Shown here: one piece after another, positions 48,422-61,600 of the stretch
How the letters are laid out: every line of letters begins with the position of its first letter
Numbering within the stretch: position 1 is the stretch's first letter
DNA from: Schistosoma haematobium
Taxonomy: Eukaryota; Platyhelminthes; Trematoda; Strigeidida; Schistosomatidae
Length of the DNA: 64,000 nucleotides
NCBI RefSeq assembly: GCF_000699445.3
Contig: NC_067201.1
Location: forward strand, 16,919,501-16,983,500
Reading direction: 5' to 3'
The notes under the pieces: model-generated
What the model was told of the DNA's origin: nothing
Databases searched by the model: none
What the model saw: the letters and a program-made list of their open reading frames with translations, nothing else
Translations under genes and position numbers: made by a program

Positions 48422-49629
48422 ATGGGCCGCAAGAGGCATACTGTTGGCAGCGTGTTCCGAAATAGGTCAGATAAATCGTCTCGGTCCTCAGGCACTTCTT
48501 CTTCCTCTTCTTCGTCTTCATCAAAATCTAGTATAAAGCCCGTGAGTTGTGTTTAATCTACCATGTTTTTCCTCCAGATGTTTTGTGAATAAATTATTTC
48601 TACAGTTGAATTCACGAGTCAATTTCAGCTAGACCACCAGTGAAAACCTGAAAGTAGTGGACAGCCGTTTCGTGCTATTATGAAACTTCTCAGCAGTGCG
48701 CATCCACGATTCCTCACGTTGTACATGGACCAAGGACCTTCGGTCTCACACACAAAGGCTCAACGTCTAGACCACTGACCGTGCATCCAATGATGTTAAT
48801 GTTCAAATACAATCGATCCATGATCTCATGTGACCCTTCATCCATTATCTGAGGTGGACATTAACATCACTCACATTAAGAAAATAGCTTATATTCGGGC
48901 TGTATACGTTGCATAAATCTGGACGTGTTATGTTGAAATCCTAAATCAATCATTCTAATCCGGCTATAAAAATTAATTCCACGCATTTTATCTGTATTTC
49001 TTTCTGGATATTAGCAAATCATATGATGATTAGGAAACAATTAATGGTGATTTGTTAGACTATATTGCTGCCACGTTAAGTGACTCGTGGAGATGTTTTT
49101 AATTAATTTTTGTCACTGACCTTGATCATACATTTGGTGATCAGTTGTAAAATGACTTCATATTTCTGTACTTCGGTTTTGAAGCCAAAGTTTTTCTCTT
49201 AGTTTTTACATGAAAATGATACAGCATACAAACTATTATGATGAAATCCATATACGTACATACATACATACATACATACATACATACATACATACATACA
49301 TAACTTTTGAACTTTTGGCTAACATTTGAAAAATGATAACAACCATGGTCTAAGTAGAGTAATTTAACTAACTTTCAGCTTTACAACAAATATATCTTAT
49401 TTGTTATGTGACTTAGATAGGTATTATTATTATTACTACCATTATTATTATTATGGATGATATAATACTGATGGTGTGAAAATTATCATACATCATCCAC
49501 CTTACCGTGAAACCAATTCCATTTATCTTATCTAAAAATGCAACTTACAATTGATCCATCTACATAATATGCATGATAAATATTTTCTACTTTAAACATT
49601 CATCACTTTTTCCAAAAGTATTTTCGTTT

Positions 49630-49673
<44 letters not shown>

Positions 49674-52600
49674 ACGATAGATTGAGAACATATATTCTAA
49701 ATTAATGAAGTCAAAAGATCAATATGGCGGATTTTTGAACTGTTGATTATTTTATTCATTAAATCTGCTTTACTATTATAGTGATGCCAATTTTGTGATG
49801 AAAGCATTTTTCTGGTTAATTTCTATTCAAATGAAGTCGGTGATAATTGATAAAGTACCGAGCACGATTTTATATTGAGAAAATTAGCCATATTTCATGT
49901 CAGTACAGTGATAAGAAATCGAAGAAATGAAAGGTATAGAAGTTAGAATAGTATGTCTTGTAGTGGAAAACTGTTCTCAGGAAATATAGTTCAAAATGAA
50001 TAAATTTAAGAGGTGACGAAAAACATGAAATAATATCTAAATACAAGATTTAGGAAAATATGGAAGGTTAATAGATCTTCACCAGTCACTAACCTTGAGC
50101 CATGTCACCGACTTTCTCGAACCATAAATTATGATTATGCGGTGGACCCCAAATACGAAGCTTACACCCCTGGTTATGGCTTATATCTCAGTATGGTTAT
50201 ACCTAGCGTTATTTTAATATACCCTTATACTAAATAACATTTTAATTTTGAATTAGTAAGTGATGGAGATGGTCGTAAAGCAGTAAAAAAACAGACTCCC
50301 ACTTACCATTCATCAATTATCCATAATCACTATAGAGTACGGCACAAATGTGCTTTAGCAAACGTTGCTGTACAATATTAGCACGAAACGATGAAATTAA
50401 CAAAGTTACTAATAAACCTGTCTAAATAATATCGTAGCAATGATCACAGGAAAAACTAAACATTAGAAATATGGTTTGTAAAGAAATATCAAAGGACTAT
50501 TGCATAGTGAAATATATGAAGTTAAAATCAAGAGGAAGATAAAATGAACACTTCGTCTCCTTGATAAATTGCAAATAATAATAAACATCAAATAATAGGA
50601 AATAAACACTTTTTTCTATAACCTAGAAAAAGCTTGAATCTCAATTTATTAATAATATGTTTATTTTTGTTTGTTTATTTTTAATAATTGTTTAATTTCA
50701 ATATAACACTACAAATGCTGACTTGATGTCAACTTTATGGCCAGTCTCAATCAAATGTTCCGCAGTGGAGGAGAATGTCTGTCTATCCTGTGATCTTATT
50801 TGATCATTGGAATCCATTTGTTTCTGCAGCCATTTTGGTATGTGTTCACCCACTCTTAATTACAAATCACGATTTATCCTCCCTATGTACGTGTTTCCGC
50901 ACATACATGTAAATTGATAGACACAATGGGATGTGACACAATCGCTTACGTACTGTTTGGGCTTTTGGTGAAAAATAGATCTTATCTTTTCAATAATAAC
51001 GTACATAAGGACGTATACTAAGGTTTATTGAAGCCTTGGCTATACGGAAATTGAAACCACCTTTATGCATTCAAAAATAATATCATTATGTTACATAATT
51101 TCTCGATATTCACTTTCTCCTATTCAATACTCTTCAGTGTCAATTATTTGTTTTTGCAATAGATAAAGTTGGTTATAACTTGATATTTTTTTCATTTTTG
51201 TAAAATGCAAATCCATTCAACATCACTTTTAACATCTGATACTCAAATTTAAAAAAAAATAATTTTAATAAAATATAAATTCTACTAATTTTGTTTTATT
51301 GAATTAGATACCATGGATTGAACAAAATATTGTATGCTTGGAATGTGCTAAATTTGTTTTTGCTCGTCATTCAAAATCCAAGTGAGTAATTAATAAATTA
51401 AAATTTTCATTTCAATAATTATTTAGAATTTATATCTAGTTTATTTTGATTTCTTAAAGGAATTTATTGCCTAGTCATGTTTAGTCAGTCAACCTTAAGC
51501 AGTTAATGAATAGTAACCAATGTTATTTTGTTCAGTCTTTAACAATGGTAAAATTCCTTCGACCAAGTACACTTTCCTTGCTGTTAAGTATTTAAAAGTT
51601 AATCGACAAAGTAAGCCATGAACCTAGATTTTATGTTATTTGCGACTCATTTTTACAGAAATTAATGGTTCTTATATTTTTCGAAATGTCATTACATAAA
51701 ATCACCATCAGATACACTTCTTATAAGCTGTTTATGGTTTCTGTTGGTTACCTCTAACCAGCTAATTTCGAACTCAGTCTGTTTTGGTAGTCCTTTGAGA
51801 AGCCTTGGAAATAAATGACTATGGAGTCTAATCTGAAGTAAATGTGGCTAAATGGAACTCCTGTGTCGAAACTAAATATTCGCTTGCTTTATACATCCGG
51901 CATTAAACAAAGTGATTAAATGTGAAATGATGATGAAGAAACTCATAGTTCATACAGATACTTATTGTGGTATTGCATTCTACTCCAAGCATACAAAATA
52001 GGCTCTGACGATCTTATCCAAAATGATATACAAAACTTTACAATTATATCACTTAATTCAGAGGGACGTAACACTTTTAAAATAAGTCTACATCGTTGCT
52101 GTGATGAGTGAATATAACAAATAGTCTGTGAAATCTTCATGTTACTAAGGCAGTCCATATTACACGCAATTTTTATTGTTCTTAATTTTGTTAAAGTTGA
52201 ATGGCGTAAATATCTTTATTGATTAAAAAATAAGAATCACCGTACGTTCTATTAAACTATCATAATAACTCAAAAGAATTCCGCCTTATTTTTTGTGGCA
52301 TAAGGTTATTTTTATTATATAAGTGATTCTCATCGAGAATCAACGTCATCCAGAAAACCAGTGAAAATCAAGGAGCTATGTATGGTTGTTTTGTTACAAG
52401 TTCTGAAAATTTTGTTCACTATCCGGTCAGGATCCCACTGATCCAACTCGGTGATCTAAAGTCATCATGATATAAACAAAACCTGAAAGGCTTGAGTAAG
52501 GTACTGTGTATAATCTTGGTCGTGTATTGGTAATCGCACTGCTGTTATCAATAAAGATACATTGTAAATTCCTCCATACTAGTTTGACATTTCCCAAATA

Positions 52601-55600
52601 ACACGCCGAAAAATCCGTTTACCTATTTTCTGACCCATCTATTTTGTAAATACCAGAAATAAAAAATTGTTTCCAACAGTTTTGTGTATAAAACATCTTT
52701 TATCAGTCAGTTAATTCATCAATTTATCACTACCATTTGTTAGGACCCCATTTTAATGTTTAGGAAGTGTCTAGTCATTCCCTACATTGAGTTATATTAT
52801 AAGCATATAGGTAAACTGAAAGTAAGCAAGAGCCGGCGAAACAATCGCTCAGCTACAGTCCATGAAGTCATTAATTGTCGGTTTAACCCGTGTTTATGGT
52901 ACAAATTTTGAAGTTGAAATCTGCAACATTAGGGTAATATTTAAGTGATTAGTTTGGTTAATATTGATAGAATTTATGGCTAAGGAGCCTATGACCTTTA
53001 TTTTTTATCCTCTTGTAAATTTTAATTTCAAGTACTACTTCACACTTTCCTTGCTATGGATGCCATTTGTTCCTTTTGAATTATATATCCTATATACAGT
53101 TTTATTCTACTATTAATACACTTCTGAATCTAGGTTTTTCTTTTATAAATGCTTTTTGCTATCCTGAGATGAGTGACAGTCTTGTTTAAAGATCAACTGT
53201 GCACTACATTATACCCCGGTCTTGACTGAAAAACCTACTCACTATTTTCAATAATCAACGTTGACAACGAAAGCCTTTTTTGTTTAGCCTATGAACCACG
53301 TTAGATTTGTTTCATTGGCTAAAATTCTTCATATAATTGATCTTATGTTGGCAGTCTAAAACATATCCTTACAGTTACTTAGAGATCAGTAAAACATTTG
53401 ATTCATTGTTAAATAAAAAATGTAACAGTTATTTTCTCCTTAACTAAACACTACAATAGGAGAAAAAAACACTGTGGTGAGAAATTAATGAAATAACTTG
53501 ACAACATAGTTTTTACCGTTTCAAAAAAACACTCAATAATTACTGTTCATAATTATCTCAACAAATGTATTGCGGATTGACAACTAAAACATAAATATTT
53601 TTTTATTTAAACAACTTGTTTTTTAAAAAAAACTAATGTATTCAGTTAGTTTATTATATGAATGCATCACATCTATCCAGTCTTTCCAAGTAAATCACAC
53701 TTCAAAAACATATTATATTCAATAAATAAAATAGTAATATGTTCTTCAAAATGATCATTATATATGAATTGAGATGATTTACAAGAATATTAACTCAATT
53801 ATTCCTTTTCATACTTGATTATTTGACTTGTTAAGTGAGTATGTCACCGACAAATAACAACTTCAATTATGTAATCATTTAGCAGGTGATTATGTCTTTT
53901 ACATTTTACTCATTTAGAATTTTAGAGCTAATTCCTATGAGCAAATGATCAGTTGACTACGTCAGTAATTCCGAGTCAATAATAATCACTGTTGATTTTA
54001 CATCGATCGAATCAGGAATGCTGAGCTGCATTCAAATATAAAACGATATGTACTAATACAAACCAGCCACACTAATCGTTCATGAAAACGTTTCAATCCG
54101 ATATCACAACTTATGAAGTCACTCAGTCAGTTCTCAACTGAAAACGCACGAAAATGTAGTGAAAAGTTTGAATATTTGTTTAGTTATGGAAATTCTCAAC
54201 GTGAACTGTACTGTTGTGCAAATTATATAATTAATCGTACTATTTCATAAATAATGTACCCAACTTTAATGTAATACCGGTTATCCTTAATTTTAGTCTG
54301 CTGACAATGCTTAGTCATTGGTAATTAAATTGAGTATGTCCTTGGTTGAATCTCCTTCATTTATCATCATCAACATATTTGCGTTTTATCAATCACTTTC
54401 GGCCGTTTATCCGTTCATCGAGCGTGTGAGTGCAGTTTTCATGAGAGGTTTTATTTTAAGTCCTAATATGGGCTATATTTTTTATCCAGCAAGTTGAGAT
54501 GTACGCTACACAAACTTGTTCTTAGTAGATAGTTGCGGATAATTCCAATCGCTTGAAACGAAATCTTTAGTGAAAATTATACTCCAATGTACAACACTCA
54601 TCCAGCAAATGATCTTGAAGTTGACCGAAAGTGCTGGATACACTTCATGTAACATTAAATATGTTGTGGATAACCTCAGTCTTTTATATTGTTGTTTTCA
54701 GATGATTTTATTTTCTCAAATTATGTAAGTTTAATATACCACATGGATGTTCACTACCAAAATGAGGATAGTTAAGGTATTTTCGCGAGAAAAAAAATAG
54801 AACATAAACGACTTCTGAACATACAGTAAAGACGATGTAAATGGCGTCGAGCGCTTAAATCGATTTCTGAAGAATAAGCAAATGGAATGGAATGTGTTTC
54901 TTATTGCAACATCTTCATAAAACGACTATAAATCAAATGTGTAAGTGACCTCCTTGTAGTAACTAGAGTCACTCACATGAGCGTAATTCACACTTTTATG
55001 ATCAAGTAGTCAAGGCTATCACAGAATGAGATAGAAAACTGTAGAAATCACATGGTTAGACATATTTTAATACACTTCACTATTATGTCCATAAGATAGT
55101 TTGTTCAAGGTCAATAGTATGATAGTCAGCTGACAACACAAAAAAGAACCAAGAAAAATTGAGTTGGAGCATTTTACGTGACTGGTAAATAAAAAACTAA
55201 GTAACTTTGGTGGAAAATGTTAAGTAGATTTTTCGTTAAATTTTATATCGTAAATGATTTCCTACCCTTCCATGTACGTGTCATGTACTTTTTCTAATTG
55301 ATATTGTGCCCTTAATTAAACTGTTGAACAAGAGTCCGTGGGTAGATGATTTAAAGTATCTGAAATTATGTCAGTATATCACATAGGAAGGATAACTTTA
55401 TGTGCTTAACTTTAAGCAATATGGCTTTTGTGTAGAGGCTAGTGGTACTACCAGACTACTGAAGCCAAAATTAGTAGAATCGGACCCATAGTTAACACTT
55501 TTAGGGTTGAAATTAAAATAATTTTGTGCTGTTTTCCATACATCTCATATATCTCTCTCTCTTATTCTTCTCTTGACTCTTCAAAGCCCCTTAACTTTCA

Positions 55601-58600
55601 TAGGAAATAACCTTCATAACAATATCCATTAATGTTTACATATCGTTTATTGAATCCTTTCACAATATTCCCGATTCTAAATTAGCTTTTATTACAATTA
55701 CATATCACCTACAGAGTAAGATTTCATAAAACATACCGATTTTATGTTATGTTTCATTCACCTAATTTCAATTCATAAAATTAAATCATTATCATTTATC
55801 ATTTATGTTAATGAGAAATAAATGAATATTACAGTTTAAGTAGTAGTAGTAGTAGTAACACATTGAAATTTATCACTTACAGATTATTCATTGAATCAAA
55901 CAATAATATCCTGTTTTATTTCGTATTATTTCATTTTTGTATTTTTCAATTCATCTGATATCATCTGATGATGATTTTCGTAAAAGAAAAAAAACAAAAC
56001 AAAAGACATTCTCATCACACGATTGTTTTCTCTTTTATTTTTGGTTTTTTTTTCATAAAAACGAAATAATTTTTACTTACTTTCTTTCATTTCATTTTTT
56101 TATCAAAATGATTCTCAATTTTTTTTCGAATAAATTTCTAAACTTAAGTCATTCAATAGATGTATGTTTACATGGACGGTTTAAAGTCTAATTAATTTGT
56201 GAAAATTAGTGATATTATTTAGGGATTTAAACCGATGTAAATGCAGTGGAGTTTGAGCCTATGACTTAGCGATCATGTTAAATTTGTCTTTTGGCAACCT
56301 AATTATGATGATGATAATAAACAAATAAAAATTTATCTCTTGTTTTTAATCATGACATAAGTTCATGAAGTCATTGACTATTAGACTGATACATATTGAT
56401 AGGTTCACATTACGTGGTTAGAGACAACGCGATTATGTAACCAGTGGTTGGAGATATTGGGTGACATAGCTTAGAACTGTTAACATTAGCGCAGACACAT
56501 TCACTATTTTTTCCATTAGATTCTGAGTTTGAAAATTTTTTAAACCTTTAGTTCCAAGAATTCATTTCTTCTCTAAGCATATCTATCCTTGGTCGTTTCT
56601 ATTAGTAATACTTCTAATACTACGATATTTGTTTCAATATTTTCATCTCCCTATACTAATATGATTTAACAGCCTGAATAGACGCAAGTATGTCCCAAGT
56701 TCTGCTTTCTTTATAGCTGACTGACTGACGTTATTAATGGAAATACATAACCCACCTAACGCTGTTCTTTCGGTTTACTCTGATACCTTATTCTCATTTG
56801 GGTTAAACGGTATAATAATCTGGACAGATTTAATCTTGCCAACGTTCCACTTTATTCTATATGTCAAGAAACGAGCTCAGTAGAACAAGGAAACTAATCA
56901 CTTCTAAGTGAAATAGTTAACTTCAAGATGACATTATAAGAAGAGAAGATAACATAAGGTAAAGGATATATTTATTGATTTCACTACACGCAGTGATTTT
57001 ATAAAAAGTCAAATCTGACATAATTACACTCTTTATGTTCCAGACACTTTGATTCATTGGTTTTCATGACCTCCTTTTCTACAATCAACTTAATCCATCA
57101 ATAAATACCAGCTTAACACTTTATTCCGTAGTTGAATGCATTAAAATAATATTTTCTTTTAGTTCTTACCAATCAAACATTAATTCCTGTGAAATGGTAT
57201 GTTTAGCATGCATCAAAATATGCAGAACGACTACACTTATTGAATGACAACCGTAAACCAACACAGATATGTACAACTTTTTCTACATGATACTATTTGC
57301 CAACTATAAACGTTTTATTATCAGAAGCTGGGAGTTTTGTATATGATTTATTTGTGTCTCCAAAAAGTACACATTTATGTGTGATAATATTCTTGAAATG
57401 ACCATAATTTGCAGGAATATAACTTTTTTAATTTATGTGTGATAGCATTCATAAATTCTTTGTTGTTGTCTTGTCAGTATTTCAGAATACTATTCATTCT
57501 TTACACCTTCCAAAAATTTATCCAGTAGCAAAAGCATAACAACTGTAGGTATTTTCCTATTTCATTCTAGTTAGTGTGTTTAATTCTATCTTCTTCATTA
57601 GACCGTATCCATTTTTACCTTCACGTATGAGTTTGATCGGGGTCACCGGTGCCCAATGTCGATAGATTTCGTATTAAGACGAGACTGTCATTCAATCCTC
57701 TCTAACTTTCAACGGTTGTTAAGAGAAAGTCATACTAAATGCACTTCAAAATTTAATAAAAAAGTGTAATAACTCAGTAGTAAATTTAAATCAAATCATC
57801 TAATATGTACGATTCGCGATTTGTGCTGTCGGTCAAAGGATTTAGGATCATCGTCTATTTCATGATACATCTCTGTTTCTAATGATTAGTTTACTTCGGT
57901 ATATCGATTGACTTGATAACTAATTAATCTATAATGCTTAATTGATATCATTTCACTTAAGTTATCCCACCACGATGACTCCAAACCAGAATTATAGATA
58001 AACCAAAATGAATAATAACCGTCATACGTATTATCTTAAGACATATCTTATGTGACGGCGAAGCCTAACGAACTTTCATACACTGAAAAAAGAGCAAATA
58101 ACAAAATTAACTACCTATGACATCTAAATATGTTATCTTATTTGCTAGCGTTTTGTATATAAGTGTTCTATTCCTCTACCAAGTAGTCTCATCTTCTATC
58201 TCAAACCATCCGGGGGTTTTACACCGTGAGTAACCATAACTCAAACATATTGTATCGTTACGTATTGTCAATAAATCGGCGCATTTCGTTTATTGATTTA
58301 ACAAACCCCTTATGTTTTTCCATAACAAATTATAACAGACTAATTAAAACTATATCTTTTATCATGATATCTAAAGCTACCGAACACAAAAACTGTTTAA
58401 CCACCCAATCTAATGGTGTTTCTATTTTTTGTTTATTCAGTCCATGTTGCAGTTGCGGTCTTACATTCAGTGAACATCCATCCAATGTACAAATAGAGGC
58501 TTTAACACAACAGAATTTAAATTTACAACCTGACATTTCCATCAACGGTGATTATCATTTAAAACCAACTAATAATGAACGCTGGCACGTTAAAACCCAC

Positions 58601-61600
58601 ACTCAAGAAATGCCAACAAATGCTTATGGTACGGTGGAATTTCAAGGCGGTCCACATCCAACGAAAGCTCGGGTTAGTGTATATGTATAACTATCCGGGA
58701 TTTTTTTTACTGAAAAACAGATTTTCGTTGTTAAGTGTTTAAGTGCTTTCAATGTCATATATATTTAATGATGTTACTCAGCTGACTTTAATATATCGAG
58801 CTTGTACTCTGTTTTGTTAATTTCTCAGTGAGTGATTATTTCTTGGCAAAGCGTATAAATAATTGATTTTCATCACTTACGGCTTATATATCTCTAGTAA
58901 GACTAAACGTTTTCGATTCTGATTATATAACAGACTCAATCACCATAGATTAATACTATGTTGTCGTATTCAGTGAACCCAGCTTCGAACAACACATTAT
59001 GATTCATATTTAGTGATACTACATGATTGACCAAACCGAAATTGATTGAGAGAGGTTCGAGCCTTCCACCTAATCTCTTTAACTTGATTGCATTAACTCC
59101 TAAATCACTATTTCACAGATAAAGATGTCAGTCAAAAATAATACAAATTCAAAACTACGAAACACTTACAGTAAACGAATATATTAATTTTATATGAATA
59201 AAAATAAGGCGTATTTCTAAAGACTTGGAGTGATTTGTGAGTGATTTAACTTTATAACATTATTTTTTACTTCTGTCGACATGTTTTATTATTCCATCTT
59301 GTTTCACATTGTTTATTCCACCGGTATAAATTGCCGATTTTTTCTCATATAATTGAACTTGGTAAATTCTTATAAATTGTGCGTAAAGTTCTTGAAACGG
59401 CTGGCTTAACGTTATTAAGATCGAATTAGGATTGGGTTTGATCTGTTGTGGTATATAATGCTTTACAATTTCCCTCATATTTGTATAAATTATGTAGAAA
59501 GATTCAGTTGATGAGACAGGCATCCCTGAATTCCCGTACTAGACACTGATTAAAACATACCTGACCTAATGACCAAATTTTTTTTAACTGTTTTCTATTC
59601 TCAATTATATATTTTAGCTTAATTTTATAGGAAAGAATTTGAAAATAAATTGTTTAGACTTCGAGTAGGCTGTAAATCAATCTCAAGTTAAAGTAATTCA
59701 ATTCATAAGGTAGCTTGGGTGTGTATTTACTGTTACTTTCTTGGGGGTAGTCGCCATGATACCTTGGAATTTAGGCTTTCAGCTATTTGCCACTCATCAG
59801 AAAGGTGTACCCGTAATCGTTAGAAAAATGATTTCCCATACGAGCTTTGAACCGCCTCACTCAACTTTTCGGGCCAAGACTGCCCTACTGTTGGACAGAG
59901 GTGTTTACAATTCATCAATCAGTCGGTATTGACCAATTTCATGTTTGTCTAGTCCTTTAATTGCTGATCGAATGGCACCGATCAAGGACTAGGTATTCTT
60001 CATTATGTTTCCACATTTTTATAAATTAGGCGGTGAATTCTTTTTCAAAGAAAAATATACCAGTACTTTTTTGTTTTGATAGTCATGCGAATTTATGTGT
60101 CCACGAGAAAACTGGCCATACCGTAATCCTGAGAATATATGCTCGCGAATAGCTGTCTCCAGTATTTTTTTTTTGTTTTTTTTGACAACGTGTGATTTTA
60201 CACAAATGCCATCTACCTTCACTTTTTAGTTTATTATATCGTCAATGTTCAAGCGTTGAACTGCTATGCAATATGTAAAATTTAACTGATGGACAATTGT
60301 TTTAGTCCCCACATTTTTATTACTGACTGACTTCATATTAATTTAATAGACTTTGTACATATTTTATGGACAAATTATGTACAATTAGCCAAAATAGTTT
60401 GCAAAGAGAGATGGTTAATATTATGTTTATTGATCATCGGAGTCTGCCACTGACACAAAAGCTTCCTATACGTGAGCCTTACAAGCTATTTAAGTGAGAA
60501 AACCAAGAATGAGTAGAAAGATTTTTATTATTTGTTCAAATATGGAATATATTTACAACTCATTCATAAATATATCTTTTCCCCCAAAAAATAAAGCCAG
60601 GTTTTCAACTAGTAGAATATCTCTGTTTCTTTGGGAAGTGAACTCAAATCTTGATAAGTAGAGTGCTCCCATGAGTATCTCTTATTTATTAATTGACCTA
60701 TATCTGATTGGCCCAGCGTGTCAATTAGTTTATTATGTTCTAGGTTGAACATTAAATTGATTATATTTAACTTAGAATTATCTATATTGCGTGACGTACA
60801 AGGATAAAACAGACACTTAAGAAAGTAATATAATGATTAGAGACTAGATTAAAAAACTGAAGGTATTCATGCCATGTAACTCAATTTCGAACCATATGAT
60901 CACTAGGTTACCAAAATGTAGATTTTCCTATTTAGACTTCGTTTTCATTAATGATGTGGGTACGTATGTGACTAGTAAACATGCTCAATTGTCTAGCATG
61001 GATCAGTGTATAATTCGTGTTCTACCTAAAGTATATGGAAAGCATGGAAAGAGTACACTTACATCAAATTGGGAAAGTCAAATATAAGGATTACTCAAAA
61101 GAAAATATCCAAAATCTGAGAAACATGTTTGGTATGACTAACTGGGAATTATTTACAGATGGCTCACTCGAAAACACTACTGATGTTATCACTTGTTATC
61201 TGAAATTCTGTTTTGATATTTGTTGTTCCATTGAAACTATTTTTCTAAGTTTTGATCGACTTACATCTACACAACTAAAACGAACACGGAGGGTTAAAGA
61301 AAGAATGTACAAGGAGAAAAACTATTATACCTCTCGACTCTATGTTCACTCAGAAACTCCTATCTCATAAAAACTCCTCAAGTGTGTGGAAACCCTTTAA
61401 AGAACTTACAGGTGACGGGCATATTAGAAGCGATAACTAGCTGGTTGTTTGCGACTTAAGTAAGTCTTTTGTGCGTCAGTCATCTATTGTCATGCTCCCT
61501 ATATCCAAAGAATTAAAGAATAGTTGTGTCCCTACTTCCACTGAAACTGATGTTCGAAAATGCTTCCAGTCACTCAGTTCATCATGATGTTTAGGACCTG

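Noticed and set aside
49253..49302. Tandem repeat considered as a CRISPR-like or regulatory array
   Set aside because: It is a plain tetranucleotide microsatellite without spacers; the genome is eukaryotic.
56350..56480. Phrase-like sequence resembling dispersed schistosome repeats
   Set aside because: No second copy could be confirmed in the window and no pol III boxes or ends were visible.
58226..58440. Upstream part of the open frame that continues into TRPM exon 3
   Set aside because: It lies before a strong polypyrimidine-AG acceptor (TTTATTCAG at 58440) whose phase matches exon 2, so it is intronic rather than coding.
59033..59110. Possible B-box (GGTTCGAGCCTTCC) suggesting a SINE or tRNA
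   Set aside because: No A box at a suitable distance and no cloverleaf could be folded by eye.
59700..59935. 63-codon ORF with an antisense B-box-like motif
   Set aside because: Neither protein family nor a complete pol III promoter could be supported.
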